From Caballeronia humi (GTDB lineage Bacteria > Pseudomonadota > Gammaproteobacteria > Burkholderiales > Burkholderiaceae), in assembly GCF_001544475.1 (NCBI RefSeq), contig NZ_FCNW02000001.1:529506-593505 (forward strand): 64,000 nucleotides of DNA, read 5' to 3'. Below the pieces are notes generated by a model. That model had not been told where the DNA came from. It saw nothing but the letters and a program-made list of their open reading frames with translations, and searched no databases. This document shows positions 17,991 to 26,643 of the stretch, in pieces (positions within the stretch are counted from its first letter, which is position 1; each line of letters starts with the position of its first letter). Both the position numbers and the translations under genes were made by a program.

Positions 17991-18005
17991 CGCGACGGTT
18001 CCTCT

Positions 18006-19232
18006 TTAAGACTTGCGCTTGTCCCACCACAGCAGCGCCGAATCCCACAGGCGCCCGACGATGCCCGCCTCCGGCACGTCCTGCAACGCGACGAGCGGGA
18101 ACTGCGCGACTTCCTTGCCGTCCGCCATCATCTTGACAGTGCCGATCTGCTGGCCTTTCTTGACCGGCGCGGTGATCAGCGCGTTATGCGTGACCGACGG
18201 CTTCACCTTCTCGCCCATGCCCTTCGGCACGGTGACGTACTGGTCGGTCGTCACGCCCGCCTTCACGGTGTTCTCGGCGCCCTTGTAGATGCGCGGCGAC
18301 TCGATCACCTGATCCGCCTTGTAGAGCCGCACCGCGTCGTAGGCCGTGTAGCCGTAGTTCAGCATCTTCAGGCTGTCCTGCACGCGGTTGTGCTCTTTCG
18401 GCTCGCCCATCATCACCGCGACGAGGCGCCGGCTCGAGTCGGGCACGCCGGTCAGCGGACGCTTCGAGGTCGCGATCAGGCAGTAACCGGCCGCTTTCGT
18501 ATGGCCGGTCTTCAGGCCGTCGACGGTCGGATCGAGCCACAGCAGGCGGTTGCGGTTCGGCTGCTTGATCTTGTTGTACGTGAAGTCGCGCACCGAGAAG
18601 ATGTCGTAGTACTCGGGGAAGTCACGGATCAGGCGCGTCGACAGCACGGCGAGGTCGCCCGCGGTCGTGTAGTGCTGCGGATCGGGCATGCCGTTGACGT
18701 CGGCGAAGTGGGTGTTCTTCATGCCGATGTTCTTCGCCGCCGCATTCATCAGCGTGACGAAGTTCGTCTCGCTGCCGCCGACGAGTTCCGCGAGCGCGAT
18801 CGCCGCGTCGTTGCCCGACTGCACGATCATGCCGTAGACGAGATCGTGCACGGTCACCGGCTTGTTCGCCTCGACGAACATGCGCGACTCGTCGGTGCGA
18901 ACGCGGCGCACGGCCTCGCTCGGCATGACGGTCTGGTCCATGTTGATCTTCTTCGACTTCAGCGCGTCGAATACAAGATATGCGGTCATCAGCTTCGTGA
19001 GCGACGCGGGCTCCGAGCGCTCGTCCGGGTTGCCGGAGGCGAGCACCTGGTTGCTCGTGGCATCGACGAGGACCCACGAACGCGCGGTCACGTCGGGCGG
19101 CGGCACTTGCGCGAAGGCGCTCGCGGCGGCCAGCGTGGCGGGCAGGACGATGGCGGCGGTGATCGCGCGGGTCAGAGCGCGTTGACGTGATTCAGCTACG
19201 GAGAAGGACAGGCCGGAAGGGGAAAAGCGCAT
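18006..19232 (-). CDS. dacA: D-alanyl-D-alanine carboxypeptidase (PBP5/6 type)
   Basis: 408-residue periplasmic low-molecular-weight penicillin-binding protein that trims the terminal D-Ala of peptidoglycan stem peptides. A signal peptide ends near AFAQ (residue about 42). Catalytic motifs are SLTK (nucleophile Ser, about 77), SGN (about 137) and KTG (about 240), followed by the PBP5-type beta domain and an amphipathic C-terminal helix (VGRLWDSALLWWDKRKS) that anchors it to the membrane. No ribosome site is obvious at the ATG. A -10 element at 19491-19496 suggests a leader of about 250 bases. It heads the dac-dat-ybeD group. dacC would be an equally fair symbol. Confidence 0.95.
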   Translation of the reverse strand: MRFSPSGLSFSVAESRQRALTRAITAAIVLPATLAAASAFAQVPPPDVTARSWVLVDATSNQVLASGNPDERSEPASLTKLMTAYLVFDALKSKKINMDQTVMPSEAVRRVRTDESRMFVEANKPVTVHDLVYGMIVQSGNDAAIALAELVGGSETNFVTLMNAAAKNIGMKNTHFADVNGMPDPQHYTTAGDLAVLSTRLIRDFPEYYDIFSVRDFTYNKIKQPNRNRLLWLDPTVDGLKTGHTKAAGYCLIATSKRPLTGVPDSSRRLVAVMMGEPKEHNRVQDSLKMLNYGYTAYDAVRLYKADQVIESPRIYKGAENTVKAGVTTDQYVTVPKGMGEKVKPSVTHNALITAPVKKGQQIGTVKMMADGKEVAQFPLVALQDVPEAGIVGRLWDSALLWWDKRKS

Positions 19233-19590
19233 AGGATCGGGTCGGCAGAAAAGGCATCGGCGCTTCGTCGGGGTCGATGTCGAACGGCGAAGCGCAGGTT
19301 GAACAGGCAGACCGTCGGGCCGGTCGGGCGCGTTGTTTCGTTGGATGCAGCGCGGTCGAAAGCCGCGGGCGCAGCGAAAAGGCGCTCGTTGGACAGACGG
19401 CCGCGCGATCGGTTCTCAAGCGGCGCAGCGGCGGCGCCGTGCGCTAAAGCGATCGCTGAACGGTCAGGTTGCAGCGCAAAAGTCTGCGCCATTATACGCG
19501 TCGCGCGATGCGCTTTCGCCTCTGAAATGGTCAGTTACCGCGTGTTTCGGCGCTTCGCAGGCCTTCGATTCGCTTGGCGCCGGAAACGCC
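19233..19590. other. leader and promoter region of the dac gene
   Basis: No gene is supported in these 358 bases. A minus-strand open frame with its ATG at 19492 would begin inside the -10 hexamer and looks like noise. The region holds the likely dac promoter and the tail-side spacer of the hydrolase gene. Confidence 0.5.
19491..19496 (-). promoter_or_regulatory. -10 element of a likely dac promoter
   Basis: The minus strand reads TATAAT, a perfect -10 hexamer in a GC-rich setting. No good -35 is seen 16-18 bases upstream, so it may depend on other contacts. Initiation would be near 19484. Confidence 0.45.
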
Positions 19591-20217
19591 TCAGCGCCAC
19601 GCGTCGACGATCACGCGCTTGAGAATATGCAGCTTGCGATGAAAGAAATGCTCGCCGCCCGGAATCACGACGACCGGCAATTCCTGCGGCCGCGCCCAGT
19701 CGTAGACCGACGCGATCGGCACGGTTTCGTCGACTTCGCCGTGGATCACGAGCGTGGTGTCGGGCACTTCGGCGACTTCCCAGCGGCTCGCCGCCGTCCC
19801 GACGAACACCATCCGCTCGATCGCCTGACCTTCGTCTCGCAGTTTCTTGGCCACATGCGACAGCACGAACGTGCCGAACGAAAAGCCCGCGAGCACGAGC
19901 GGCGTATCAGCTTGGCCCGGCTGCGCGCGCATGTGGGCGATCACGGCGAGCAGGTCGTCGCGTTCGCCGATGCCGTTGTCGTGCTCGCCGCCCGTCTGCC
20001 CGACGCCGCGAAAATTCGAGCGATACGTCGTGTAGCCGAGCTGCACGAAGGTGCGCGCGAGCGTCTGCGCGACCTTGTTGTCCATCGTGCCGCCGAAGAG
20101 CGGATGCGGATGCGCGACGAGCACGATGCCGCGCGGCGTGCCTTCGGCGCGATCAAGCGCGACTTCGATCTTGCCCACCGGGCCGTCGATCAGGAATTTT
20201 TCGGTTTGCGCGTTCAT
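19591..20217 (-). CDS. alpha/beta hydrolase
   Basis: 208-residue cytoplasmic hydrolase of the compact dienelactone-hydrolase-like group (COG2945 type). An oxyanion HPHPLFGGTMDNKV segment, the nucleophile elbow GFSFG (Ser about 114), an acid in HGEVDETVP (about 162) and the catalytic His in PGGEHFFHRK (about 190) are all in place. The substrate is unknown. It follows the ferredoxin gene by 31 bases on the same strand. There is no signal peptide. Confidence 0.88.
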   Translation of the reverse strand: MNAQTEKFLIDGPVGKIEVALDRAEGTPRGIVLVAHPHPLFGGTMDNKVAQTLARTFVQLGYTTYRSNFRGVGQTGGEHDNGIGERDDLLAVIAHMRAQPGQADTPLVLAGFSFGTFVLSHVAKKLRDEGQAIERMVFVGTAASRWEVAEVPDTTLVIHGEVDETVPIASVYDWARPQELPVVVIPGGEHFFHRKLHILKRVIVDAWR

Positions 20218-20248
20218 CGGTCGGTCGCGTTTTCGGGGTCAGGCAGGT

Positions 20249-20578
20249 TCAGGCCGGCTGGTCGATCAAAAGGCGCTCGACGATCTTGCCGTTCGCCAGA
20301 TGCGAATCGACGATCTCGTCGATGTCGGTTTCGTCGACGTAGGTGTACCACGTCCCTTCCGGATACACGACGACGACCGGCCCCAGTTCGCATCGATCCA
20401 GACACCCCGCCTTGTTGATGCGCACCTTGCCGTCGCCCGCGAGGCCGAGCTGCTTCACGCGCTTTTTCGCATGCTCCTGCATCGCCTGCGCGTTGCAGTT
20501 CGCGCAGCTCTGGCGCGGTGCGTCCGGCTCGCGCTGGTTCAGGCAGAAAAACACGTGGTACTTGTAGAAGGAATCCAT
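20249..20578 (-). CDS. thioredoxin-like [2Fe-2S] ferredoxin
   Basis: 109-residue protein of the Shethna/2Fe-2S thioredoxin-like family. Four cluster cysteines are recognisable: C12 in FFCLNQ, then SCANCNA, and AGCLDRCELGP with the usual spacing near residues 60-64, followed by VVVVYPEGTWYTYVDETD, which is diagnostic. It is a soluble electron carrier of unknown partner. The reading frame is open far upstream through the VanZ gene, but homology starts only at the ATG at 20578, so the upstream part is a shadow of the other frame. It lies between the VanZ gene (30 bp) and the hydrolase. Confidence 0.88.
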   Translation of the reverse strand: MDSFYKYHVFFCLNQREPDAPRQSCANCNAQAMQEHAKKRVKQLGLAGDGKVRINKAGCLDRCELGPVVVVYPEGTWYTYVDETDIDEIVDSHLANGKIVERLLIDQPA

Positions 20579-20607
20579 GAGGGTCGGCAAAAAAGTGTGT
20601 CGGCCGA

Positions 20608-21783
20608 TTATAGCGACCGATGCCGATCGCTGTCGGCGCGCCGCCGGGCGAGCCACGCGCGCTCCGCAACCGACGCGAGCCAGCCGAGCGCCGCATACGG
20701 CCAGACCCACGCGAGCCAGTGCGCGAGGCCGTTGAAGTGCAGGTAGCGACCCTGACGCCAGTCGGCCACGACGATGTCGAAGTACGGATTCACCGGCAGC
20801 AGGTTCGCCAGCACGAGCGCGACGACCAGCGCCGCGCCCGCGAGCCCGGCGCGCAACGCGCGCGGCAGCGAGAGCGAGAGCATCGCGGCCAGCGTGCCGA
20901 TCGCGATGCCTTCGAGGGCGCCGTCGGTTGCCCAGTCGAAGGTCAGGCCCGCGCGCGATTGCAGGAACGAAGCGCCCGCCTTCGCGCCGAGCGTCGCGGC
21001 GAGCAGGCCGAGCATCAGCCGCACGCGCGGTGCGCGCTCGCGCATGCGCAACGTTGCGAGCACGAGCGCGGCGAACAGGTTGCACGAGGTGATCAGCGCT
21101 TCCCAGGAATCGTCGGGAAGGAACTCGGCGAAGTCGTCGATCCAAGTGCCGATGTCCCACGCGGCGGGCGTCCAGGCGAGGATCGCGTCCTGCATCGACG
21201 GATCGAGGCCGTCCCACAGGACGCGCGGCAGGTCGCCGGCGCCGAACAGGAACGGCGCGGGGAACATCGTTGCGAACGGCCAGAGCGCGGAGAGGCCGAG
21301 CACGTAGGCGGCATCGCGTTCGAACCAGGTGAAGCGGATGCGCCGCAACAGGCCGCGATCGAGCAGCATGCTCGTGGCGGGCGCGGCCAGCACGCCGCCG
21401 ATCAGCGCGCCGAGCGCGTTCGCCGCAAGATCGAGGTTCGACGCGACACGCGTCGGCAGATAGGTCTGAATCGATTCCATCGCGCCCGACAACAGCGCGC
21501 CGCCGATAAACGCCGCCCCCACCGCGAGCGCACCGCGCCAGCGCGGATACAGCGCGAGCACGATCAGCGCGCCGAGCGGCATATAGCCGAGCACGTTCGT
21601 GACGACGTCGAACGCCGTCACGTACTGAGGGATCGGATCGGTGAGAAACGCGAACGGCCCGAGGCCGAGCGAGCGCCAGCCGGAGAACGGGTACAGCGAC
21701 CCGTAGATGACCAGCGCCGCATACACCGCAAGCGCCTGCCGCGCGAACATCGACGGGCGGCGCTGCCACTGCTTGATCGTCAT
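20608..21783 (-). CDS. VanZ-like family membrane protein
   Basis: 391-residue polytopic membrane protein. The first about 135 residues have VanZ hallmarks: LYPFSGW, DVVTNVLGYMPLGALI, MESIQTYLPTRVASNLDLAANALGALIG. A further about 250 residues with five or six more hydrophobic segments follow, longer than enterococcal VanZ. Function outside glycopeptide tolerance is unknown. No ribosome site is apparent at the ATG. It sits between the Mla-type lipoprotein gene (37 bp) and the ferredoxin, on the same strand as the whole Mce operon. Confidence 0.85.
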   Translation of the reverse strand: MTIKQWQRRPSMFARQALAVYAALVIYGSLYPFSGWRSLGLGPFAFLTDPIPQYVTAFDVVTNVLGYMPLGALIVLALYPRWRGALAVGAAFIGGALLSGAMESIQTYLPTRVASNLDLAANALGALIGGVLAAPATSMLLDRGLLRRIRFTWFERDAAYVLGLSALWPFATMFPAPFLFGAGDLPRVLWDGLDPSMQDAILAWTPAAWDIGTWIDDFAEFLPDDSWEALITSCNLFAALVLATLRMRERAPRVRLMLGLLAATLGAKAGASFLQSRAGLTFDWATDGALEGIAIGTLAAMLSLSLPRALRAGLAGAALVVALVLANLLPVNPYFDIVVADWRQGRYLHFNGLAHWLAWVWPYAALGWLASVAERAWLARRRADSDRHRSL

Positions 21784-21820
21784 CGGTGGCCCGGCCGCTC
21801 CGTGGCGCTGTGCAGCGGCG

Positions 21821-22474
21821 TCATTGCGACGCGACGAGCGGCTGCACGCCGAGCCAGGTGGTCATCTGCGCGATGAGGTCGTCGGACGCGGCGGCGAGCG
21901 CCCGCGCGCCGCCGGCGGCATCGCCCGTGTAGGCCGGCGCGCGCGCCATGAACGTGCGCTGGCCGATCACGCGGCCCTGCTGCGACAAGGTCGCGCGCGC
22001 GGAGACAAGCGCGTGGCTCTCGTCGGGCGCGTCGAACACCTGCTCGAAGCCCGTCAGCTCGACTTCGAGCAGCGGCGCGCGCACGGTATCGGCGCCCGTC
22101 AGCACTGGGCCGCGCGCCGAAAGCGCCGCGCGCAGGCGTTGCGTGAGCAGTTGGGCGGGCGGCATCGTCCAGTGGCTGTTCGAATAGCTGCCGGTGCGCT
22201 GCGCATCGGCGTATTGCAGACGGTAGATGAACGCGTCGGAATCGAGATCGCGCGGGGCGTGCACGCCGATCACCTTCATCGGCGGCATCGCGCCCGGCGT
22301 GCCGATCTGCGGCGGCGCGCCGAGGTCGTAGCGGATATTCGAGACGGCGGCCGGCGGCCCCGACGCGCAGCCGGACAGCGCGGCCACGGCAAGCGCGAAC
22401 ATCGCGAAGGGAAGACCGCAGCGCCGCGGCAGCGAGCGCAAGCCGCGCATCGCGTCGAAATTCATGGGTGGCAT
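21821..22474 (-). CDS. ABC transport auxiliary lipoprotein (PqiC-like)
   Basis: 217-residue outer-membrane-type lipoprotein of the ABC_trans_aux family (PF03886), the periplasmic partner of Mce/MlaD systems. The signal peptide ends in the lipobox LSGC at about residue 35; +2 is Ala, favouring export to the outer membrane. The body carries SHWTMPPAQLLTQRLRAAL, the family hallmark region. The ATG at 22474 has AAGGA six bases upstream; another in-frame ATG is at 22465. It follows mlaD by 145 bases on the same strand and probably completes this transporter across the periplasm. Confidence 0.85.
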   Translation of the reverse strand: MPPMNFDAMRGLRSLPRRCGLPFAMFALAVAALSGCASGPPAAVSNIRYDLGAPPQIGTPGAMPPMKVIGVHAPRDLDSDAFIYRLQYADAQRTGSYSNSHWTMPPAQLLTQRLRAALSARGPVLTGADTVRAPLLEVELTGFEQVFDAPDESHALVSARATLSQQGRVIGQRTFMARAPAYTGDAAGGARALAAASDDLIAQMTTWLGVQPLVASQ

Positions 22475-22619
22475 CACAGTTCCTTGTCTTCGATGCGTGA
22501 AACGTCAAACTCCGGCGTGAAAGACAGAATTCGCGAGAGTTTTCAAACTTTAGCGCGCTAAATTTTAAGGCAAACTCACTGAACGCTCTTAATTGCACTA
22601 ACGAACGGCCTTCGCGCAC

Positions 22620-23579
22620 CTATTGGCCAGCTTTCACCGGCCAGCGGAAGCCCGGCTCGCCTGGGCCCGGCGCCTGCACCGGCGCGCCGAACAGCACGCT
22701 GCGCGGGTTTGTGCTGAACGTGTCGGCGGCGCGGTCGATCGAGCGCGCGGCGCTGCTGACGTCGTCGGCGAGCGAATTGACGTGCGGCAGCGTCTCGTAG
22801 CCGACGCGCGCCGAAAGCTCCCGCAGCGAGTCGTTCATGTCGGCGAGCGCGACGCCCGCCTGCTGCGCCGCCGCGCCCGCCTTGTTCATATTCGACACGA
22901 ACGGCCCGTCCGGCCGGTTCAGGCTCTGGATCAGCACGTTGGTGGACGCGAGCGCCTTGTCCAGTTGCGTGAGCGTTGCGGGCAAGCGCGCGGTCGCAGG
23001 GCCGACCTGGCTTGCGAGCGTCGCGATGCCGTCGGCCGCGCCGCGCAGGCTCTTCGACGTGCGCATGAGTTCGTCGCGCACGTCGTCGGAGAGGAATTTG
23101 TCGGCGTCGTCGGCCAGGCGTTCGAACTTGCGCAAAATGACGTCGCCGCGCTGCTGCAACTGGTCAAAGATACCCGGGCGCATCGGCACTTCCGCCACGT
23201 CCTTCGCCGACGAAGGCAAATCGCGCGTGTCCTTGCCGGTGTCGTCGAGCTGCACGAACGCGATGCCCGTCACGCCCTGGAAGCCGAGCGTGGCGTAGGT
23301 GGAATGCGTCATCGGCGCGTTTTTGTCGACAAGTATGCGGATGCGGATCTGCCCCGGATGCGACCGGTCGAATCTGATCGACTCCACCTTGCCCACGCCG
23401 AGCCCGCGATAACGCACGGCGGCATCGGTGAAGAGGCCCGTCACGTTGGTGCGCGCGATCAGGTCGTACGGCACGCGTACCGTGCGGTCGACGTTGAAGA
23501 AAAACACCGTGATCGCGATCGCCGCGACGAGGCCGATGGTGAAGAGGCCAGCCCAGAACGCATGGGATTTGTTTTCCAT
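22620..23579 (-). CDS. MlaD/MCE-domain lipid-binding protein
   Basis: 319-residue periplasmic protein anchored by one N-terminal helix (about 11-30), with one MCE domain (about 38-118; YRGLGVGKVESIRFD, LGFQGVTGIAFVQLDD). A long helical region follows (about 145-285). One MCE domain plus a long helix resembles proteins that form a needle or tunnel for lipids rather than the short MlaD ring. AAGGA precedes the ATG. It is third in the operon mlaE-mlaF-mlaD-lipoprotein. Substrate and direction of lipid flow cannot be told. Confidence 0.9.
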   Translation of the reverse strand: MENKSHAFWAGLFTIGLVAAIAITVFFFNVDRTVRVPYDLIARTNVTGLFTDAAVRYRGLGVGKVESIRFDRSHPGQIRIRILVDKNAPMTHSTYATLGFQGVTGIAFVQLDDTGKDTRDLPSSAKDVAEVPMRPGIFDQLQQRGDVILRKFERLADDADKFLSDDVRDELMRTSKSLRGAADGIATLASQVGPATARLPATLTQLDKALASTNVLIQSLNRPDGPFVSNMNKAGAAAQQAGVALADMNDSLRELSARVGYETLPHVNSLADDVSSAARSIDRAADTFSTNPRSVLFGAPVQAPGPGEPGFRWPVKAGQ

Positions 23580-23607
23580 CGACAGGTTCCTTTTCCTTTT
23601 GCGCGTG

Positions 23608-24483
23608 TTATTTCAACTGCAGCGGCGCTTCTTCCAGCGCCACCGCTGGCAGCCGCGCGCGTCGCTCGAACGGCAGCGCCTGCAGCGCGCGGCGTCCGCG
23701 CCGGCCGAGAAAATACTCGCGGATGAACGGATGATCGACCGCCACCGCCTCTTCCACGGGCGCCGCGACCAGCACGCGCCGGTCGGCAAGCACGGCGACG
23801 CGCGTCGAGAGCGCGACCATTGTGTCCAGATCGTGCGTGACCATCACGACCGTCAGTCCGAGCGCGCGATGCAGCGTCGCGATCAGGTCGACGAATTCGT
23901 CGGAGGCCTTCGGGTCGAGGCCAGCGGTCGGTTCGTCGAGAAAGAGCAGTTCCGGCTCGAGTGCGATCGCCCGCGCGATGCCCACGCGCTTGATCATCCC
24001 GCCCGAAAGTGCCGCCGGCATCTTGCTCGCGTGCTTGCACGACAGCCCGACCATTTCGAGCTTGAGCATCACGAATTCGCGGATCAGGTCCTCGGGAATC
24101 TTGCCGAGCTCGCGAAACGGCTGCGCGATGTTGTCGTACACCGACAGCGACGAAAAAAGCGCGCCCTGCTGGAACATCATCCCGGAGCGCGTGCGCAGGA
24201 TGCGCGCGGTTTCTTCGTCCATGTTCGCCCACTCTTCGCCGAGCACGCGGATACGCCCCGACGTCGGCGATTCGAGGCCGAGCATCTGGCGCACGAGCGT
24301 CGTCTTGCCGGAGCCCGAGCCGCCGAGCAGCGCGACGATCTCGCCGCGCCGCACCTGCAGGTTCAGATGCTCGTGAATGACGGTGCGCCCGTAGCGCTTC
24401 GTCACGTCCTCGCATTCGATCACCGGCTCCGCGATGACGGGCGGCGGCTGGTGGCGAATGGCGGTGGCGAGTGTGGTCGACAT
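23608..24483 (-). CDS. MlaF-like ABC transporter ATPase
   Basis: 291-residue ATPase that powers the MCE transporter. Walker A GGSGSGKTT, Q-loop MFQQGALFSSLSV, signature LSGGMIKRVGIARA, Walker B ELLFLDEPTAGLD and the switch His in VTHDLD are all present. The YDNIAQPF/LSGGM pattern is typical of MlaF. A non-conserved N-terminal extension of about 18 residues and a basic C-terminal tail of about 30 are present. The ATG overlaps the mlaE stop (TGATG), so the two are translationally coupled. mlaD follows after 28 bp. Confidence 0.93.
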   Translation of the reverse strand: MSTTLATAIRHQPPPVIAEPVIECEDVTKRYGRTVIHEHLNLQVRRGEIVALLGGSGSGKTTLVRQMLGLESPTSGRIRVLGEEWANMDEETARILRTRSGMMFQQGALFSSLSVYDNIAQPFRELGKIPEDLIREFVMLKLEMVGLSCKHASKMPAALSGGMIKRVGIARAIALEPELLFLDEPTAGLDPKASDEFVDLIATLHRALGLTVVMVTHDLDTMVALSTRVAVLADRRVLVAAPVEEAVAVDHPFIREYFLGRRGRRALQALPFERRARLPAVALEEAPLQLK

Positions 24484-25610
24484 CAGAGCCCCACGTTCTG
24501 GAAAAGGATCGCGAACACGGCGTCCGCGAGAATCACGATCGTGATCGACGTGACCACCGACGTGGTCGTGCCCTCGCCGAGACTCTGCGAATTCGCCTTG
24601 ATGCGAAAGCCGAAGTGGCACGCAGCGAGCGCGATCAGCATGCCGAACACCATACCCTTGCCGAGGCCGATCCACAGGTTCGTGATCGGCACGACGCTCG
24701 GCAGCGAGCGCACGAAGAACGAAAAGTCGATCTGCAGCACAAACTTCGCCGCGAGCGCGCCGCCCGTCAGCGCGATGACGTTGGTCCACATGACGAGGAG
24801 CGGCATCGCGATGCCGAGCGCGATCACGCGCGGCAACACGAGGCGCAGGCCGTGCGGGATGCCCATGACCTGCATCGCGTCGAGTTCCTCGGTCACGCGC
24901 ATTACGCCGATCTGTGCGGTGATCGCCGATCCCGAACGCCCCGCGACGAGAATCGCCGAGAGCACCGGCCCGAGCTCCCGAATCACCGAGAGCCCCAGAA
25001 TGTTCACGATGTACTGGTTCGCGCCGAACGTGCGCAGTTGCTGCGCGGAAAGGTAACTCAGCACGATGCCGATCAGGAACGCGACGAGCGCCGTGATCGC
25101 GAGCGCCTGGGTGCCGGCGCTATAGATATTGGCGGAGATTTCGGTCCACGGGATGCGTTTCGGACGGCGCACAATGCCGATCAGGTCGAGCATGAAGCCG
25201 CCGAACATCGCGATGCCGCCGTACAGGTGCTCGAAGAACGAGAACAACAAGAGGCCGAAGCGCGTGACGAAAGTCGAGCGATCGACGGGTTCGGGTTCTT
25301 CGCGCTCGGCGTCGAGCAGCGCGACGCGCTGAAAAATCTCGCGCTGCGTATCAGAGAGCGCGACGACGGCGGGCATCCGGCGGCCCCAGATACGCCACAG
25401 CGCCTGCCCGCCGACGTGATCCAGCCGCTCGATCGACAGCAGGTCCCAGTTGGGAATCGCTTCCCGGCCGATTGCGCGGAGCCGCCGCGTCACGCCGCCT
25501 TTGGAGCGGTCGCGCGCGAGCGCAAGCGCCGTCCACTGGCCGGAAAGCCGGACCACCTTGCCTTGCTGACCGGATTCCACTCGCAAGCGGGGCGGCGTGT
25601 CGAAGTTCAA
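24483..25610 (-). CDS. STAS-MlaE fusion ABC permease
   Basis: 375 residues. About 1-110 form a soluble STAS-like domain (VVRLSGQWTALAL, LLSIERLDHVGGQALW), the role played by separate MlaB in E. coli; about 120-375 form the MlaE permease (RELGPVLSAILVAGRSGSAITAQIG and RVIALGIAMPLL are signatures). It is the membrane channel of an Mla/Mce lipid transporter. The likely start is TTG at 25610, because an in-frame stop lies just upstream; the ribosome site is weak and a GTG at 25580 is an alternative. It heads the operon. The fusion resembles the second, non-canonical Mla set of Burkholderiales rather than mlaFEDACB. Confidence 0.92.
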   Translation of the reverse strand: MNFDTPPRLRVESGQQGKVVRLSGQWTALALARDRSKGGVTRRLRAIGREAIPNWDLLSIERLDHVGGQALWRIWGRRMPAVVALSDTQREIFQRVALLDAEREEPEPVDRSTFVTRFGLLLFSFFEHLYGGIAMFGGFMLDLIGIVRRPKRIPWTEISANIYSAGTQALAITALVAFLIGIVLSYLSAQQLRTFGANQYIVNILGLSVIRELGPVLSAILVAGRSGSAITAQIGVMRVTEELDAMQVMGIPHGLRLVLPRVIALGIAMPLLVMWTNVIALTGGALAAKFVLQIDFSFFVRSLPSVVPITNLWIGLGKGMVFGMLIALAACHFGFRIKANSQSLGEGTTTSVVTSITIVILADAVFAILFQNVGL

Positions 25611-25700
25611 GGATGGGTTCGCCTAGGGAAAGGGAGAGCCCATTGTAACGAAAGGTTGATGCGTTCAAATGGCTTATGCAGCCGGAATCGCCCGCCAGTG

Positions 25701-25728
25701 TTGGCGTGCGGCGGCGGCCCGCTACAAT
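25701..25728 (+). promoter_or_regulatory. birA promoter, probably giving a leaderless mRNA
   Basis: TTGGCG (25701-25706), a 16-bp spacer and TACAAT (25723-25728). The start point, 6-8 bases after the -10, falls at the A of the birA ATG (25735). No ribosome-binding site precedes that ATG. Confidence 0.55.
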
Positions 25729-25734
25729 GGATCC

Positions 25735-26643
25735 ATGAACTCATCACATTCCACCTTTCCGCTCGACGCCGCCTGGCGTATCGACCGCGAACGGCTCGAA
25801 GCGCTCCTCGTGCGGCCGGTGCGCGGCTGGCCGGTCGATATCGTCGATGAGACGGGGTCCACCAACGCCGACCTCATGGCGCAAATGAAGGAACTGCCGC
25901 GCGAGCGGTCGTCGCCGACGTTGGCGCCGCTCGTTCGTGCCGCTTATTCGCAGACGGCGGGGCGTGGCCGGCGCGGGCGTCCGTGGGTCGCGCAACCGGG
26001 CAACGCGCTCCTGTTTTCGATTGCGTGCGTGCTGCCGCGGCCTATCGAAGGGCTCGCGGGATTGAGCCTCGCGATCGGCACCGGCGTGATCGATGCGCTC
26101 GGCCAATTGCCGCTGTCGGCATCGGCGAGACTCGCGCTGAAATGGCCGAACGACGTGCTGATCGACGACGGCAAGCTCGCCGGCATCCTCATCGAGACCG
26201 CCTGGAACACACCGCAGGCGACGGCGGTCGTGATCGGCATCGGCATCAACCTGCACGGCGCGGCGGAGCTGGCGGCGCAAGTCGAGGAAGCGAACCGGCT
26301 AGGCAGCGGTAATTTGCCCGCGCCGGGCAATCTGCCGGCGTCGCTGTCGCGCGCGTGGCCGGGCGCCAATCTCACCGACACCCTCGCCGCGCTGCTGAAC
26401 GCGCTAGACGCGACGCTCACGCGCTTCGCCGCCAAGGGTTTTCGGCCGTTCCGGCAGCCTTGGCTCGCGGCGCACGCGTATGCGGGTCGCGAAGTCGTGC
26501 TGCTCGAACAGGGCGTGGAGGTGGCGCGCGGCGTCGCGGCGGGCGTCGACGATCAGGGGCAGTTGCAGATCGACACGCCGGAGGGCCTGCGCACGGCCGC
26601 GACCGGCGACGTCTCGCTGAGGCTCGGGGAGCCGCGTCCGTGA
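25735..26643 (+). CDS. birA: biotin-[acetyl-CoA-carboxylase] ligase
   Basis: 302-residue enzyme that makes biotinyl-AMP and biotinylates carboxylase carrier domains. Biotin-binding ETGSTN, the AMP-binding glycine loop [16 protein letters not shown] and KLAGILIE are all present, followed by a small SH3-like C-terminal domain. There is no N-terminal helix-turn-helix, so it is a ligase only (class I), not the E. coli-type repressor. Two near-identical GNLP segments ([13 protein letters not shown], about 187-198) form a short insert. The stop overlaps coaX (GTGA). Confidence 0.95.
   Translation: MNSSHSTFPLDAAWRIDRERLEALLVRPVRGWPVDIVDETGSTNADLMAQMKELPRERSSPTLAPLVRAAYSQTAGRGRRGRPWVAQPGNALLFSIACVLPRPIEGLAGLSLAIGTGVIDALGQLPLSASARLALKWPNDVLIDDGKLAGILIETAWNTPQATAVVIGIGINLHGAAELAAQVEEANRLGSGNLPAPGNLPASLSRAWPGANLTDTLAALLNALDATLTRFAAKGFRPFRQPWLAAHAYAGREVVLLEQGVEVARGVAAGVDDQGQLQIDTPEGLRTAATGDVSLRLGEPRP

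Noticed and set aside
19196..19492. 98-codon minus-strand frame before the dac gene
   Set aside because: Its ATG overlaps the TATAAT -10, it overlaps the dac start, and the product has no protein-like features.
20249..21769. Apparent 506-residue protein joining a VanZ-region frame to the ferredoxin
   Set aside because: Only the last 109 residues have homology-like motifs; the upstream part is Arg/Ala-rich antiframe of the VanZ gene.
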